From positions 102,001-166,000 of the forward strand of contig CAUYUJ010018564.1 in the NCBI GenBank assembly GCA_963575745.1: a DNA stretch of 64,000 nucleotides. Reading direction: 5' to 3'. The notes beneath the pieces are model-generated. The model was not told where the DNA came from and searched no databases. It saw nothing but the letters and a program-made list of their open reading frames with translations. Position 1 is the first letter of the stretch; each line of letters begins with the position of its first letter. The translations under genes were made by a program, and so were the position numbers. Origin of the DNA: Prorocentrum cordatum. Its lineage: Eukaryota > Sar > Dinophyceae > Prorocentrales > Prorocentraceae. Of this stretch, positions 1 through 9,705 are shown one piece after another.

Positions 1-192
1 GATCAGGCTACCGACGTTTGCAGATCTGCTTGGACCAAAGTTCGTTCCGCCGACGATTCTGGGATTCGTGAATGGTTGAAAGCCTGTCTTCCCGGTGGGG
101 CCCCTAGGTTACACAGATGGCTTAAGGCGGATGATCGGGTGGCGGTTGATTCAAGGGCTTCGATGGGATTTCACAGACGCACGACGACATGA
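1..192 (+). pseudogene. LINE polyprotein fragment, linker between endonuclease and RT
   Basis: Frame 1 is open from base 1 to a TGA at 190-192 and reads SADDSGIREWLKACLPGG, then RLHRWLKADDR. The basic/Trp-containing HRWLK segment is typical of the linker that precedes the RT in dinoflagellate LINE proteins. The following RT is in another frame (ATG at 189), so a short indel near 185-195 separates the two. Too short to be informative alone; assigned by position and continuity. Confidence 0.55.
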
Positions 193-2819
193 TGAAGCAT
201 CGCGAGAGGTTTTGGGGAGGTTGGTGGGCCCCCAGTGAACAACATCGTGGCCTCCTCAATGCGTCCCTTGGGGAGCTTCGTGCATCCGCTCAGCTCGCTG
301 CCATGGAGTCGTCTGAGTTTCAGATGCGTGACCTGGTCCAGGTTTGCCATTGTTGTTCGAGTTCCACGGCGCTCGGCGTGGATCAATGGTCCCCTCGTGA
401 GTGGTTAACTTTGCCTGGCCATTCGCTCGACGGGGTCGTGCAGATCTTTGATCGTGTGGAACACGAGCTCATGTTCCCCACCCAATGCCTCCTCAATATC
501 ATGGCGATGCTTCCCAAGAGCGCGAATGATGAACGCGCTGTATCTAAATGCGCTACTATGTACCGTGTGTATTGTCGCATGCGGGGGTCGATGATTGACG
601 AGTGGACTCAGCAGCATACGGACTTCTGGGACTCTGCTCTTAGAGGTTCCTCAGCCCTCCAGAGTGCCCTCTTGCGTGCGTTGTCGTATGAGGTGGCAGG
701 ATCCGTAGGCTTCGAGTCCCTGGCCGCGCACTGGGACATGGAGAAGTTCTTTGATCGTGTCGTCGTGGCATTGCTCATCCAGCTTGCGCTGAAGGTTGAG
801 TACCCACCCTGTTTGTTGTACCTTGGCCTCCTCGTTCACACGAGCCCGCGCGTGCTCGAGGTCGAGGGTACCCTCTCGCAGATCTTGCCCACGGGCAATT
901 CTATCTCGGCTGGTTGCACACAGTCGATGCCCTGGGTCAAGGCGTTGTTGCACGATGTCTTGGAGCGCGCACACACTCGTATACCGCATGTCCCTGTGCA
1001 GTCGTATGTAGACGACATAACGCGATATGCGCACGGCACGAGTAAGTACATCCTGAAGGTGGCCCCGCAGGCCGCGCTCTCCTTCTTCCAGGACGTCACG
1101 TCCATAGGTTGCAAGGTCTCCCCTAAGAGCTCAGCGGTGGCCTCCTCTACGTCCTTGGCGAAAGCTGCTCTGTCTGATTTCCAGAAGCTGGGGATCCCCT
1201 TGAAGGTTTTGGAGGCCGTCAAGGATCTTGGGGCGATGACCACGACGGGGAGGAGGAGGTGCAGTGCCAAGGCGAGGTTGAGGCGGAGGATTGCTTTCAG
1301 GCGGGGTCGTAAACTGCAATTCCTGGCCCGCTTGCGTGGCCGATCTCGGAAGCTGTTCAAACCTGGGTTCCTCAGCCTGGGCACGTGGAGCCACAGCGTC
1401 ATAGGTTTACCACCGTCTGAGGTCCAGGCCTTCCGGGCGTCCGCTGCAACATGTTCAGGCTACTGGCCCCCGGGAGCTTGCACTACTACTGCGTTGGCTG
1501 TCCGACATCAGTATCGAGATGACCCGGCATACAGGCTTAGGCGAGAGCAACTGCAGGCGCTGGTTATTGTTTGGCATGGCCTCTCCCCCAGTATGCGTAA
1601 AGGAGTTGACCGTACTTGGGATATGTTGAAGGGCAAGCTGCTCGCCCTCCCTGCAAACCGGCGCTGGCGGACTGTCAAGGGCCCAATTGGCGCTGTGATT
1701 TGTACTTTGCTCGACCTTGGTTGGGCCCCTGACTCGCCCACCCGATGGGCTACGCACGCTATGGTGCTTGATGCGACATCCCCCGATTTCCTTTTCTACC
1801 TCGACGCGTGTGTGAAGGAGACCGTGTCTCAGGGGGTCTGGGGAGCTGCCGCAAATCATTATTGTGGTGCCGGTTTGGAAGCAGGGGTTGATTTCACAGT
1901 CTTCCGTCGCATGCATGCCCAGCTGGTCCAGGATGGGGCCCACCAGGATGCCGCCCTGTTGTGCTGCATCGTCATAGGTGGTTGCTGGCCCGAGGCACGG
2001 CTTCGACAGGCAGGCTATCTGTCCAATGGCGTTTGCCAGCGCTGTGGAGTGGCGCAGGAGACGATGATGCATCGAGTATGGCAGTGTACGTGTAACTCCT
2101 CCATCGACTCGAATGCCCTCCACCAGTCCGAGCACCTCTGCCCCGAGGCCCTCAATGCTGCCAGTCATGATCGTGTTTTCTGGACGAGGGGTTTACCTAC
2201 GTTGGCTGCCGCCGTGCATCAGATTCCTCCGCCGACCTCCCAGAGCTTCGGGCGGGGCGTTCTGGAGCAAGGCGTCGTCGTCTCTGGAGGTACCTGGGGC
2301 TTGGATGGCTCTGGAGGCAAGTGGGCTAAGGATTGGAGGTTTCGTCGATGTGGGTGGGCGATGGTTCGTTTAGATTTTTAGAGCGTTGCTGGCAACTTCC
2401 AGTTCGACGGGGTGTTGTGCGGGACCCTCCCCACCCTCGAGCAGAGCAGTCCTCGATCGGAGCTGTACGCCTTCTATATGTTGCTCGCGCACTCCACGGG
2501 CGACATATTGGTGTATTCGGATTACCTCCCACTGGTGCGGGCGATGAGGCGCCCGAGGTCGTCCATAGCTAAGTCGTCGCCGATGCTCGATCTGTGGTGC
2601 CTCATCTGGGATCGTCTTGATCGTCGATCAGGCCATGTCGAGATTCTCTGGACTAAATCCCATGTGACCGCCTCGCTGAGCGAGGCATGGGGCCTCTCCG
2701 AGGCCGAGCTTTTTCTGAATTCGTGTGCAGACTATTTCGCTGGTGTGGCCGCTGCCAAAGGGGAGGTTCACCCCGACTATGTCAAGCTGGTTTCTGATAT
2801 TGATTTGCTGACCTCCTAG
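189..2819 (+). pseudogene. LINE reverse transcriptase plus RNase H, interrupted by an in-frame TAG
   Basis: A 730-codon ORF (189-2381) holds the RT. The motif-A region reads HWDMEKFFDRV (Asp codon 735) and the catalytic box is YVDD (codons from 1005, residues 273-276), with Val where YADD is commoner. A Cys/His knuckle, CQRCG then H-x4-C, starts at codon 2034. RNase H follows: Asp in GLDGSGG (2304), Glu in SELYAF (2460), Asp in YSDY (2520), His in KSHVTA (2661), Asp in CADYFAG (2730). A TAG at 2379-2381 falls inside RNase H, but the same frame stays open to 2819 and every RNase H catalytic position is kept, so a single nonsense change splits an otherwise intact domain. Enzymatically dead unless the stop is read through. 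Confidence 0.85.
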
Positions 2820-2821
2820 TC

Positions 2822-3343
2822 TTGCATAGACTGCTCGATGTCAGTCGGGAGGTCAGCATCACCTGCCCCCGGAATAAGGCCGATCGCGTCGGTAGGCAGC
2901 CTCCCCGCCCTCGGGTACTGCCCACTGACGTGACTCGTCGGCAGCGGCTCCTCGCCGCTGGCCACGCGCCCGTGAAGGCTAAAGGTCTGTTTCGGTGTCA
3001 GGTTTGCCATCGTAAATTTGCCGCCTTCCGCGGCAGGCTTTGTGATTTTCGCCCTGGCCGGTGTGTTGGTCCACCCCCAATGCGAGATGGCCCAGCCGCT
3101 GCGCCTCGCCATCCAGCTTTCCCCAAGGCCCACTCTTCTCATCATCTGTGCGTTCTCAGAGGAGTGTTGTATTGCACGGTGTGCGGGAGGCATTGTGTCG
3201 ACACTGCTCAGCTCCTCGCTGGGCAATGCCCCCTCACTCTCACGCCGCCTCGGCCTCCCACGAAAGCGGGGCTGAGCGTTTTGTCAAGGCTCTCCAGAGG
3301 GTTGCCGCCGAAGAGCGGGATGCAGTTCCCTGCGAGAGGGTGA
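2822..3343 (+). pseudogene. LINE C-terminal Cys/His (zinc) region
   Basis: Frame 2 ORF directly after the RNase H stop but in a different frame. It has two Cys/His clusters: CQVCHRKF, and near the end LYCTVCGRHC followed by a distal Cys in LLAGQC. The 'CxxCG...L...C' block near the C-terminus recurs in the other two LINE copies here (minus strand near 7.6 kb and 17.2 kb), so it is a family feature, probably nucleic-acid binding. There is no ATG at the start (TTG); it is read as a frameshifted continuation, not a separate gene. Confidence 0.65.
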
Positions 3344-3397
3344 TGTTGACCGAGGGTCCTTGTCCATCAGGGAAGGCCCACCAGAGCAAGGTCAAAA

Positions 3398-3870
3398 AGG
3401 TCTCCTCCTCCTCCTCCTCCTCCTCCTCCTCCTCCTCCTCCTCCTCCCTCCTCTCTCCTCTCTCCTCTCTCCTCTCTCCTCTCTCCTCTCTCCTCCCTCC
3501 TCCCTCCTCCCTCCTCGTAGTCCTCCTCCTCCTCCTCCTCCTCCTCCTCCTCTTCCTCCTCCTCTCCTCCTCCTCCTCCCTCCTCTCTCCTCCTCCTCTC
3601 TCCTCTCTCCTCTCCTCTCTCTCTCCTCCCTCCTCCCTCCTCCCTCCTCCTCCTCCTCCTAGTCCTCCTCCTCCTCCTTCTCCTCCTCCTCCTTCTCCTC
3701 CTCCTCCTCCTCCTCCTCCTCTCCTCCTTCTCGTTCCTCTCCTCCCTCTTCCTCCTCCTCCCTCTCCACTGCCTCCCTCCCTCCCTCCGCCTCCTCCTTC
3801 GCCTCCTCCTCCGCCTCCTCCTCATCCTCCTCCCTCCTCCTCCCTCCTCCGATTGCCACCTCCCCGCTTT
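3398..3870 (+). repeat. Polypyrimidine tract, mainly (TCC)n with TCTCC variants
   Basis: About 470 bp with almost no purine on the plus strand, built from TCC/CTCCT units. It keeps several frames open, giving long spurious Ser/Pro/Leu ORFs. It lies between the LINE 3' end and the first kinase exon and could supply the Ser/Pro-rich N-terminus of the kinase if translated in frame 0. Confidence 0.95.
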
Positions 3871-4283
3871 CCTCCGACTCGACGGACACCTCGTCAAGTG
3901 TCATCCCGCCGCCGCGCCCGGCGGGCATCGTGCGTGGAAAGTCCTTCGAGCTGGACGACTTCGACCTCGGGGCTACCGTCGGCATGGGCACCTTCGGACG
4001 CGTCCGCGTGGTGAAGATACGAGGCAGCGCCGACAGGGCTCCTTTTGCCCTCAAGATTATGAAAAAGAGCGAGGTTATACGGCGCAAGCAGGTGAAGCAC
4101 GTGAAGGATGAGGCGGCGATCCTCTCGCAGATCCAGCATCCTTTCGTCGTGAACCTCTTGGCAACGTTTCAGGATGAGAAGCGGCTCTTCCTACTGCTGG
4201 AGTTCGTCAACGGGGGTGAGTTGTTCTCGCGCCTCCGGACCAAGAACAGGCTGCCCGAGCAGGAGGCGCGTTTTATTGGAAAG
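3843..4283 (+). CDS. AGC protein kinase, PKA catalytic-subunit type, exon with N-lobe
   Basis: Frame 0 encodes the kinase N-lobe: ELDDFDLGATVGMGTFGRV has the glycine loop at 3981, ALKIMKK has the ATP-binding Lys (codon 4053), and KDEAAILSQIQHPFVV has the helix-C Glu. FVNGGELFSRLR and EARF follow as in PKA (EYVAGGEMFSHLR ... HARF). Upstream in frame is a Pro/Ser-rich stretch ending in PPPPRPAGIVRGKSFELDDF. No ATG is seen close by, and frame 0 is open only back to the TAG at 3660-3662, so the true start may be in an upstream exon; 3843 is only a practical limit. The exon probably ends at AAG/GT (4283/4284). The remaining catalytic domain is about 8.4 kb downstream, same strand, compatible frame. 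Confidence 0.85.
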
Positions 4284-4439
4284 GTTGCGCCCTTTGCCGC
4301 CAGACCCTCAGGCAGAGCCATCGTGTAATTACGTGCGGAGGGACCACCGTGAGGTCTCGTCGAAGACGCTTACGTTTGGACGCACCCACGTGGCCAAACG
4401 TTGGGCCGAAATCTTGCCAGGCTACTGGGCCACGTGTTC

Positions 4440-4880
4440 CCCCAGCCGTTGTGGAACCCTTGGGGGGCACTTGCGGGAGGAAGGGGAAGGAGGAGGAGAG
4501 AGAGGAGAAGGAGGAGCAAGAGGAACCTGACGCCTCTCATGGGACCTCCTCGGTGCCTTTTGCGGGCCTCTCAGGGGGCCTCTTGAGGTGCCTCTTGGCC
4601 GTCGGAGGCCAGCCTGCGGGCACCTCCCGGCCGTCGTGGGATCATCGTTGGGCGACTTAGGGGCCGTCGTGGAGGTCTTGGGGCCCGCTTGGCCCGTCCT
4701 GGGCCCTGTTGGGGGGCTTCTGGGGCCATCTTGGGGTTAGCTTGGAGGCCTTCGGTGTTGTCTTCGGGTTCCAGAAGCCCAGAATGGCGAGAATACGAAA
4801 AGATTTAAACCTTCTTGCGCAAATCCGTGATTTTCGTATCCTGGAGGTCCTCTTGGAGCCCTCTCGGGGCCATCTTGAGG
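4440..4880 (+). repeat. Degenerate CTTGGGG/GGCC low-complexity DNA
   Basis: Repeated short units such as GGCCTCTTG, CATCTTGGGG and GTCTTGGGGCC at irregular spacing. The same vocabulary recurs in the intron and across the right half of the window. No coding signal is apparent. Confidence 0.6.
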
Positions 4881-5242
4881 CCGTCTTTGGCGGGTAATTA
4901 CGCCGTTGGGAGACTCATTGTATGGTGCCTTTCGTGCGGCTGGCGGGTCAGGCCGAAGGCCATTGGAAACCCTTACACATGCTCGAACAGTGCAACACTC
5001 AGCACTCCACGCACCTCTGTGGAAAGCCACAGGGGGCCCTCGGGTGCGCCGAGGCTCCCAGCACTCGCCGCTGCACCGATCGTTCCCACCGAGCACGACG
5101 CTGCGGCGGCACAAGCCGGCAGGTTCCGCGAAGGGGGTAGTATCGAAGAGAGCCCGGGCGTGAGCCTAGACCACCTCGTGTTATTTCCTCTCCCAGACCT
5201 CCGTGACTAAGCTGGTCAGTGTGAAAGTCCAGCAGGTGGCTC

Positions 5243-5293
5243 CAGCAACGAGGAGGAGGAGGAGGTGGAGGAGGAGGAGGAGGAGGAGGAGCA
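5243..5293 (+). repeat. (GAG)n microsatellite
   Basis: About 50 bp of near-perfect GAG/GGA trinucleotides in the kinase intron. Confidence 0.9.
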
Positions 5294-5302
5294 GAGTGAC
5301 TG

Positions 5303-5948
5303 GTGTCCGCGGGAGCTCTCGTGCAGTGCATGTCGGGACGCATGAGGTCCCCGCTTCCCGTGATGGTGTCCGACGATGGTAACGACAACGCCTTCTTTGT
5401 CAACGTCACGGCGCAGGAGTTCCACACATTAAAGTGGGTGGCCAAACACGTGTGGCGCAGACGCGGCATCTCGGCCAAGGTGCCACAGATGCTGGGAGCG
5501 TGGATGGTGAACAAGACACCCGCAAGCGACGTCCACAGTCTTGGCGGACCAACTTGTTTCCGTCGCGGACGCTGCGAGAAACATGGACTCCAACTCATCG
5601 GTCTTCTTCGCGGTGGGACATGCGAAAGGATCACTTGGGCACACCGCCTGCGGCGCCTGCGGCGGGCTCCGCCTGCGCCTTCAGGACCGACTGTTGTTGG
5701 AGGTTGGGCGCGCGCCCGCATCTCGTCTAAGGCCAGGGGGACGTTACGACGAGCGCTGCCTTGCATTATTGCGTCGGGAGTTGCGTCGCCATGAGACGCC
5801 TTCAGATGCGCCTGCGGTTGGAGGTAGGCCATGCTGGGACGTCTTGGCCCATCCCTTCTTTGGCTTTGCACTTGAGAATCGGGCCGGGGGTGGCCATCTT
5901 CAGTGCAGCAGCGCAGCGCAAATGTGTTTCGACGCTTCATTTTTCTAG
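5303..5948 (+). other. Unassigned stretch with overlapping short ORFs
   Basis: Two overlapping plus-strand ORFs (5303-5794 and 5541-5948) include VTAQEFHTLKWVAKHVWRRR and FFAVGHAKGSLGHTACGACG. I recognise no family, and neither ORF has a convincing start. It could be a decayed mobile-element or gene fragment in the intron; equally it may be chance ORFs in GC-rich DNA. Confidence 0.2.
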
Positions 5949-6389
5949 CTTCGGCAGTCTGCGAGGGCAGGGCGCACGAGGCACCGTGTCGCTCAGCCTC
6001 AGTAAGGGGGTTCGGCGACTACCTGAGCAGGCGCATGATTTCGGTGCTGCCGCCCGAGGCGCTCGACGCTGCGCGCTTGCTTTTCTTCGCTGTAGCCGCC
6101 GCTGTTCTTACCAGCCGCCGCGCGTTCTCACAGGGGGATCGTGCGTCTAGGGCAGTCTGCGAGGAGCTGGGAGCCCCCCGATCCCCGATCAACAGAACTT
6201 CGGCCCGCGCCGCCACCGCGCCTGGCGTTGAGGTCAGAGGCCCGTTGGATGCCTGGGGACATCTCCTGGGAGGGACGAGGGACGAGGCTTGGCGCAGCCG
6301 TCCGTCCGAGACGAACAGCCGGCGGGACGGCCGCGGCGGCCGCGTCCTCGGGCGAGGACGGAGAAGGCGCCCGCCACCAGCTCCAGCAT

Positions 6390-6895
6390 GGGCCCGCCCC
6401 CGGGAGGGGCCAGACGGGCCATCAGCGAAGCAGATGGCGACGCTCCCGCTCTCCCAGACGGGGAGCCACGCGGGCAAGAAAGAAGCCGAGGCACACCTGG
6501 AGGAAATAGTGCATGGCTGACATGAAGAGGGCGTCGCCGAGCAGGAACCTGACGGCGAAGACCACCGCGCGAGCCACGCACAGGACCCGCCCCCGCGAGG
6601 GGCCAGGCGGGCCAATCTCGCAGCCGTCGGCGACGCTCCCGCACTCCCTTAGGGAGCAGCGGGCAATATGTAGCGGTTGCCGATCCTCACAAGGTTACGG
6701 AGGACCCGCAGCCAAAAGCACAACCAACGATCCAACACCGTCGGCACGCAAACGAGGATGACGTCCGTAGCAGCACGTGCCCACAGACGCCTCAGAGACC
6801 CTCCTGCGGCCCGCCCCCAAGCTGGGCCAGACGGGCCATCACGATAGCACCATCATACAGCAGGGCCTGCCCCCAGAAGGGCCAGGGAGGCCATC
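6390..6895 (-). repeat. Four dispersed copies of a GC-rich motif of about 34 bp
   Basis: Copies begin at about 6390, 6583, 6806 and 6863. Each has a CCCGCCCCC core, a 6-8 nt spacer, then GGGCCAGACGGGCCATC or close variants. The spacing is irregular (193, 223, 57 bp), so this is not a simple tandem array. They lie between the LINE B 3' minisatellite and unassigned DNA and may be part of the same 3' tail. Confidence 0.65.
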
Positions 6896-7105
6896 AGCGT
6901 GCACGTCCCCATGGTACTGACCACCATCCCGCCACACAGTGCCAGAGAGGGTAGCCACCCACACAGTCCGACCAAGGTAGTGAAAACAATCCAGCCACAT
7001 TGTGCCAAATTACTGTAGCAGCCACCAACTGAAAGTACCAGGGGCAGAACGCCCTCGAACCATTGTAGAGAGTGTAACAAATGTCCGGCGCCCGTTCCCA
7101 GCAGA

Positions 7106-7402
7106 AGGCAAGCGCACTTGTCACCAACAGGTGGCCCGAACACCCTCACGGGTCGTTTCCGCTGCGAAAAGGAGGCATGAGAGGCAAGCGCACTTGTCAC
7201 CAACAAGTGGCCAGAACACCCTCACGGGTCGCTTTCGTGCGTCCTGACCTTCGGGGAGGCAAGCGCAGCCGTCACCAACGGCTGGCCAGAACACCCTCGC
7301 GGGTCGCTCCTCGTAGGCCATTGGGCATGCATCCGGACCTTCGGAGAGGCAAGCGCAGTCGTCACCAACGACTGGCCGGAACACTCTCGCGGGTCGCTCT
7401 CA
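7106..7402 (-). repeat. Minisatellite of four units, 75-90 bp
   Basis: Units start at 7106, 7182, 7257 and 7347. The shared block AGGCAAGCGCAC/GTTGTCACCAAC, then TGGCC..GAACACCCTC, ends in GCGGGTCG or CACGGGTCG. It adjoins the 3' end of the antisense LINE relic and, read on the minus strand, continues past its C-terminal region, so it probably belongs to the element's 3' tail. Confidence 0.85.
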
Positions 7403-7467
7403 TGAAGCCAGTGTGTACACACAGTAAAAGTCCATCAAGCCGCCGACGCAGACGCTTTTGCAGACCC

Positions 7468-8291
7468 TCATGGGGGAACAGCGGGCCAGGTGAGCTTGAC
7501 GTTGTCTTTAGGATGCAGGCCTTTCAACAAACGCCGTCTTCTCGAGTCAATATTCGAAAGGCACGTCTTACCTTTTCCTTCGCCACTCAAGCTCCCGCAA
7601 CACTCCGCCAACAATTGCTTGGATACACCTCCCGCCGACCACGCAGCACAGACTTCGCAGAAAACCGCAGGCCCTGCACGGCGGAGATGATGCCCATTGC
7701 ATTGAATGACTTCAGCTTCAGCCCACTCAGAGACTACCTCTTCGCCGACGTCGCCAGCGTCCTCGGGAATAGCAGCCGCATCCAGCGCTTCCATCACGAA
7801 CCTGCCTGCTTCTGAGATTTGAAAAGCAATGCCGCCGCCAAACTCCACCATAGCCTCAGCACGTAAAGCGTCGAGGCGTGACGGCTGACACGGCGTTCTG
7901 AGAATTGGGTTCCAGGCCGCGCCTTTGAATTGCTTGCCGTACGTCTGGCGCACTGCCTGCGCGCGAACGAGCCACCCGATAACTTCGCAACATCGTGCGA
8001 GGTCACCTGCACGGGCTTAATGCGCGCCCCCCATGGCTTGGGCATCACGAGTGGGAACTCAGGCCCCCGCTTGCCAACACGCATCTCACGCTGCATCACC
8101 CACCCAGTGTAGGCCGCAGCACGCTTGGCGAAATTCATCTCGAGCTCGCAGTATTGCTCGTAGACCTTCGGCGCCGCATGTACGTCAGCACCTCGTCGAG
8201 CAAACCAGTCAGCCCACATATTGCCCAGGTGGAGCAGCGGGCTGAGGCCTTTGTCGAGGTAATCGTCCACGTCCTTGTGCGCAGGGAACAA
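7468..8291 (-). pseudogene. LINE C-terminal region with CxxC block
   Basis: Minus-strand ORFs 7794-8291 and 7468-7953 overlap in different frames. The latter has NGHHLRRAGPAVFCEVCAAW, a distal Cys pair in LAECCGSL, then RRRLLKGLHPKDN. The same H...G--VFC--C--W/Y...L---C...L--G-HP pattern occurs in the other LINE copies here, so it is a shared C-terminal module, probably zinc-binding. Confidence 0.65.
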
Positions 8292-8739
8292 GTGACATTC
8301 GGTCTGACTGGCTGCGATCTGATACTGCGCCAGATCGCAGCATGGACCGCCGAAGCTGACTCCAACTCAGGGCCCCAGGAATTCGCCTCCGCCTCCAGTG
8401 CAAGCAAGCCCGTGAACACGCATTGCAGGTTGGCCCAAAGAGCTTGGTCGCCATCAACAGAGCGTACCTCTCGGATCTTCCAACCGTCTGCAGCGGCCCA
8501 GGTAACGGGCCAAAAGCTGCTCTGATCGAAATGCCCGGCCCCGCAAACTGCACCACGGCCCAGCCGCGCTTCCTGAGCCCAGGAATGGAGGGGGCTAGGC
8601 CTGACCCGTCCGCGAACACAGCATTCCCCAAGAGCTCCTTTGGCGTGGTCCAGTCGCCCCAGACATGCACTGGGAGTGCACATTCCACCTTGGGAATCGT
8701 AGGCGGCATGCAGGGCAGGCACGCCCCAGGCTGGAGCAC
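8135..8739 (-). pseudogene. LINE RNase H domain, frameshifted
   Basis: Minus-strand frame 8209-8739 contains AVFADGSG (first catalytic Asp) and GRSERYALLMAT (Glu). The domain continues in other frames with KDVDDYLDKGLSPLLHLGN then MWADWFARRGADVH (the GN--AD--A pattern that closes RNase H) at about 8190-8290. At least one frameshift lies between the two halves. Similar in plan to the RNase H at 2304-2730. Confidence 0.7.
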
Positions 8740-9121
8740 GCCCTAACTTGGGCCATACAGCTGCTGCATACCCTCGTCCCTCACGTAAGCGTGGAAGTCG
8801 ACAAACCTTTCAGAAAGAGCGTTGCCTGCCTCCTCGGCGTCGTCCTCAGGGCCCAAGACGGGCTCGCAACCAAAGAACTTGCGACCAGGAGTGTCGCCAG
8901 CATGCCGACATGCCAGATAGACAGGAGATTCGACCAACTGGAAGTCGCACTTGGCTTTCCTCGTCCACGGCACACCTGACCAGTGAGCACGTACATTTGA
9001 TGCCTGCTGCCCTTCGCTGACCGCAGCGCCTCTAGCTCCAATGCGCTGCCTCATAGCACGGACCCAGAGCTGCGCATGTTCGCCGTCGGGGGTGCTCGAA
9101 CCTCGATAAGATACGCTTGCC

Positions 9122-9705
9122 TTACCACCTCTCGATTGACTCAACCAGATGACAACGCAAATCCTTCGGACTGACAGCTAAAATGTTGACGTGCTCATTG
9201 ACCAGGATCGTGGATGAGTGCATGAACCAATCAATACGCCAAAGAGAAATGATCGCAGAAGCGACGGGCCCCCTCGTTTCCCTCCAAGAAGTCTTGCCCT
9301 CGCCGACCATCTTAGTAGCGATGGCTGCCCACGCGTGATGAAGCTGACTGAGGAGGACTCGACTTCCCCACACTGTCGCCGCGCACCGACAAACCAGGTC
9401 GCAGGTGGCCATGTAGATGGTCGAACTCTTTGGAGCGCTGCGTGGCCAGGTAGAGCGTGAGACTCGAAGAGCCTGGCCTCGATCCAACCAGACGTCCTGC
9501 TTCTGTTCGTACCTGATTCAGATGATGCTGACTGAGGCCTGCAACGCCAGCCCCATGCCCAGCACTTGGAAGTAGCCCCGTCTTCCATAAGCAGATGACC
9601 TTCATGCCCGCTGCCTTCTGGAGCATGCTGGGCCGTCGCCGACGAGCGATAATGCCAGCGATGCGTTGGCTCGTGAGCTTTCTGGATTTCTTTTTGCCGC
9701 ACATG
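9122..9705 (-). pseudogene. LINE RT C-terminal/connection fragment
   Basis: Two frames are needed. Upstream on the minus strand, ASQRIAGIIARRRRPSMLQKAAG leads into a GL-P-GA-V-GL pattern; then frame 9122-9487 gives ISLWRIDWFMHSSTILVNEH and DLRCHLVESIERW. The pattern (L-RIGW ... SP ... V--SV-RW) is, from memory, the segment between RT and RNase H in dinoflagellate LINE proteins. It has no catalytic residues, and the frames are offset, so it is not functional. Confidence 0.65.

Larger units (their letters stand above)
1..3343 (+). mobile_element. LINE-type (non-LTR) retrotransposon remnant, 5' end outside the window
   Basis: Order seen: linker after the (missing) endonuclease, reverse transcriptase with YVDD, Cys/His knuckle, RNase H with all acidic positions, then a C-terminal Cys/His region. 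This is the layout of dinoflagellate LINE polyproteins as I recall them. The coding frame is broken at about 185-195 (frame 1 to frame 3), by an in-frame TAG at 2379-2381, and again at about 2817-2822, so the copy is dead as written. A long TCC tract begins 55 bp downstream. The 5' part lies beyond the left edge. Confidence 0.85.
7440..9705 (-). mobile_element. LINE relic (RT tail, RNase H, C-terminal zinc region), antisense in the kinase intron
   Basis: On the minus strand, from high to low coordinates: an RT-linker segment (SQRIAGIIARRRRP...GLLPSAGHGAGVAGL), the post-RT connection (AIISLWRIDWFMHSS...HLVESIERW), RNase H, and a C-terminal block with VFCEVCAAW then Cys. This order matches the plus-strand LINE at the left edge. 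The RT palm with its catalytic box is absent, so the copy is 5'-truncated near 9705, as is usual for LINE insertions. Several frameshifts separate the pieces. Confidence 0.8.

Noticed and set aside
3061-4014. A 317-codon plus-strand ORF rich in Ser/Leu/Pro
   Set aside because: Kept open by the TCC tract; it runs out of frame through the LINE C-terminus and the kinase exon.
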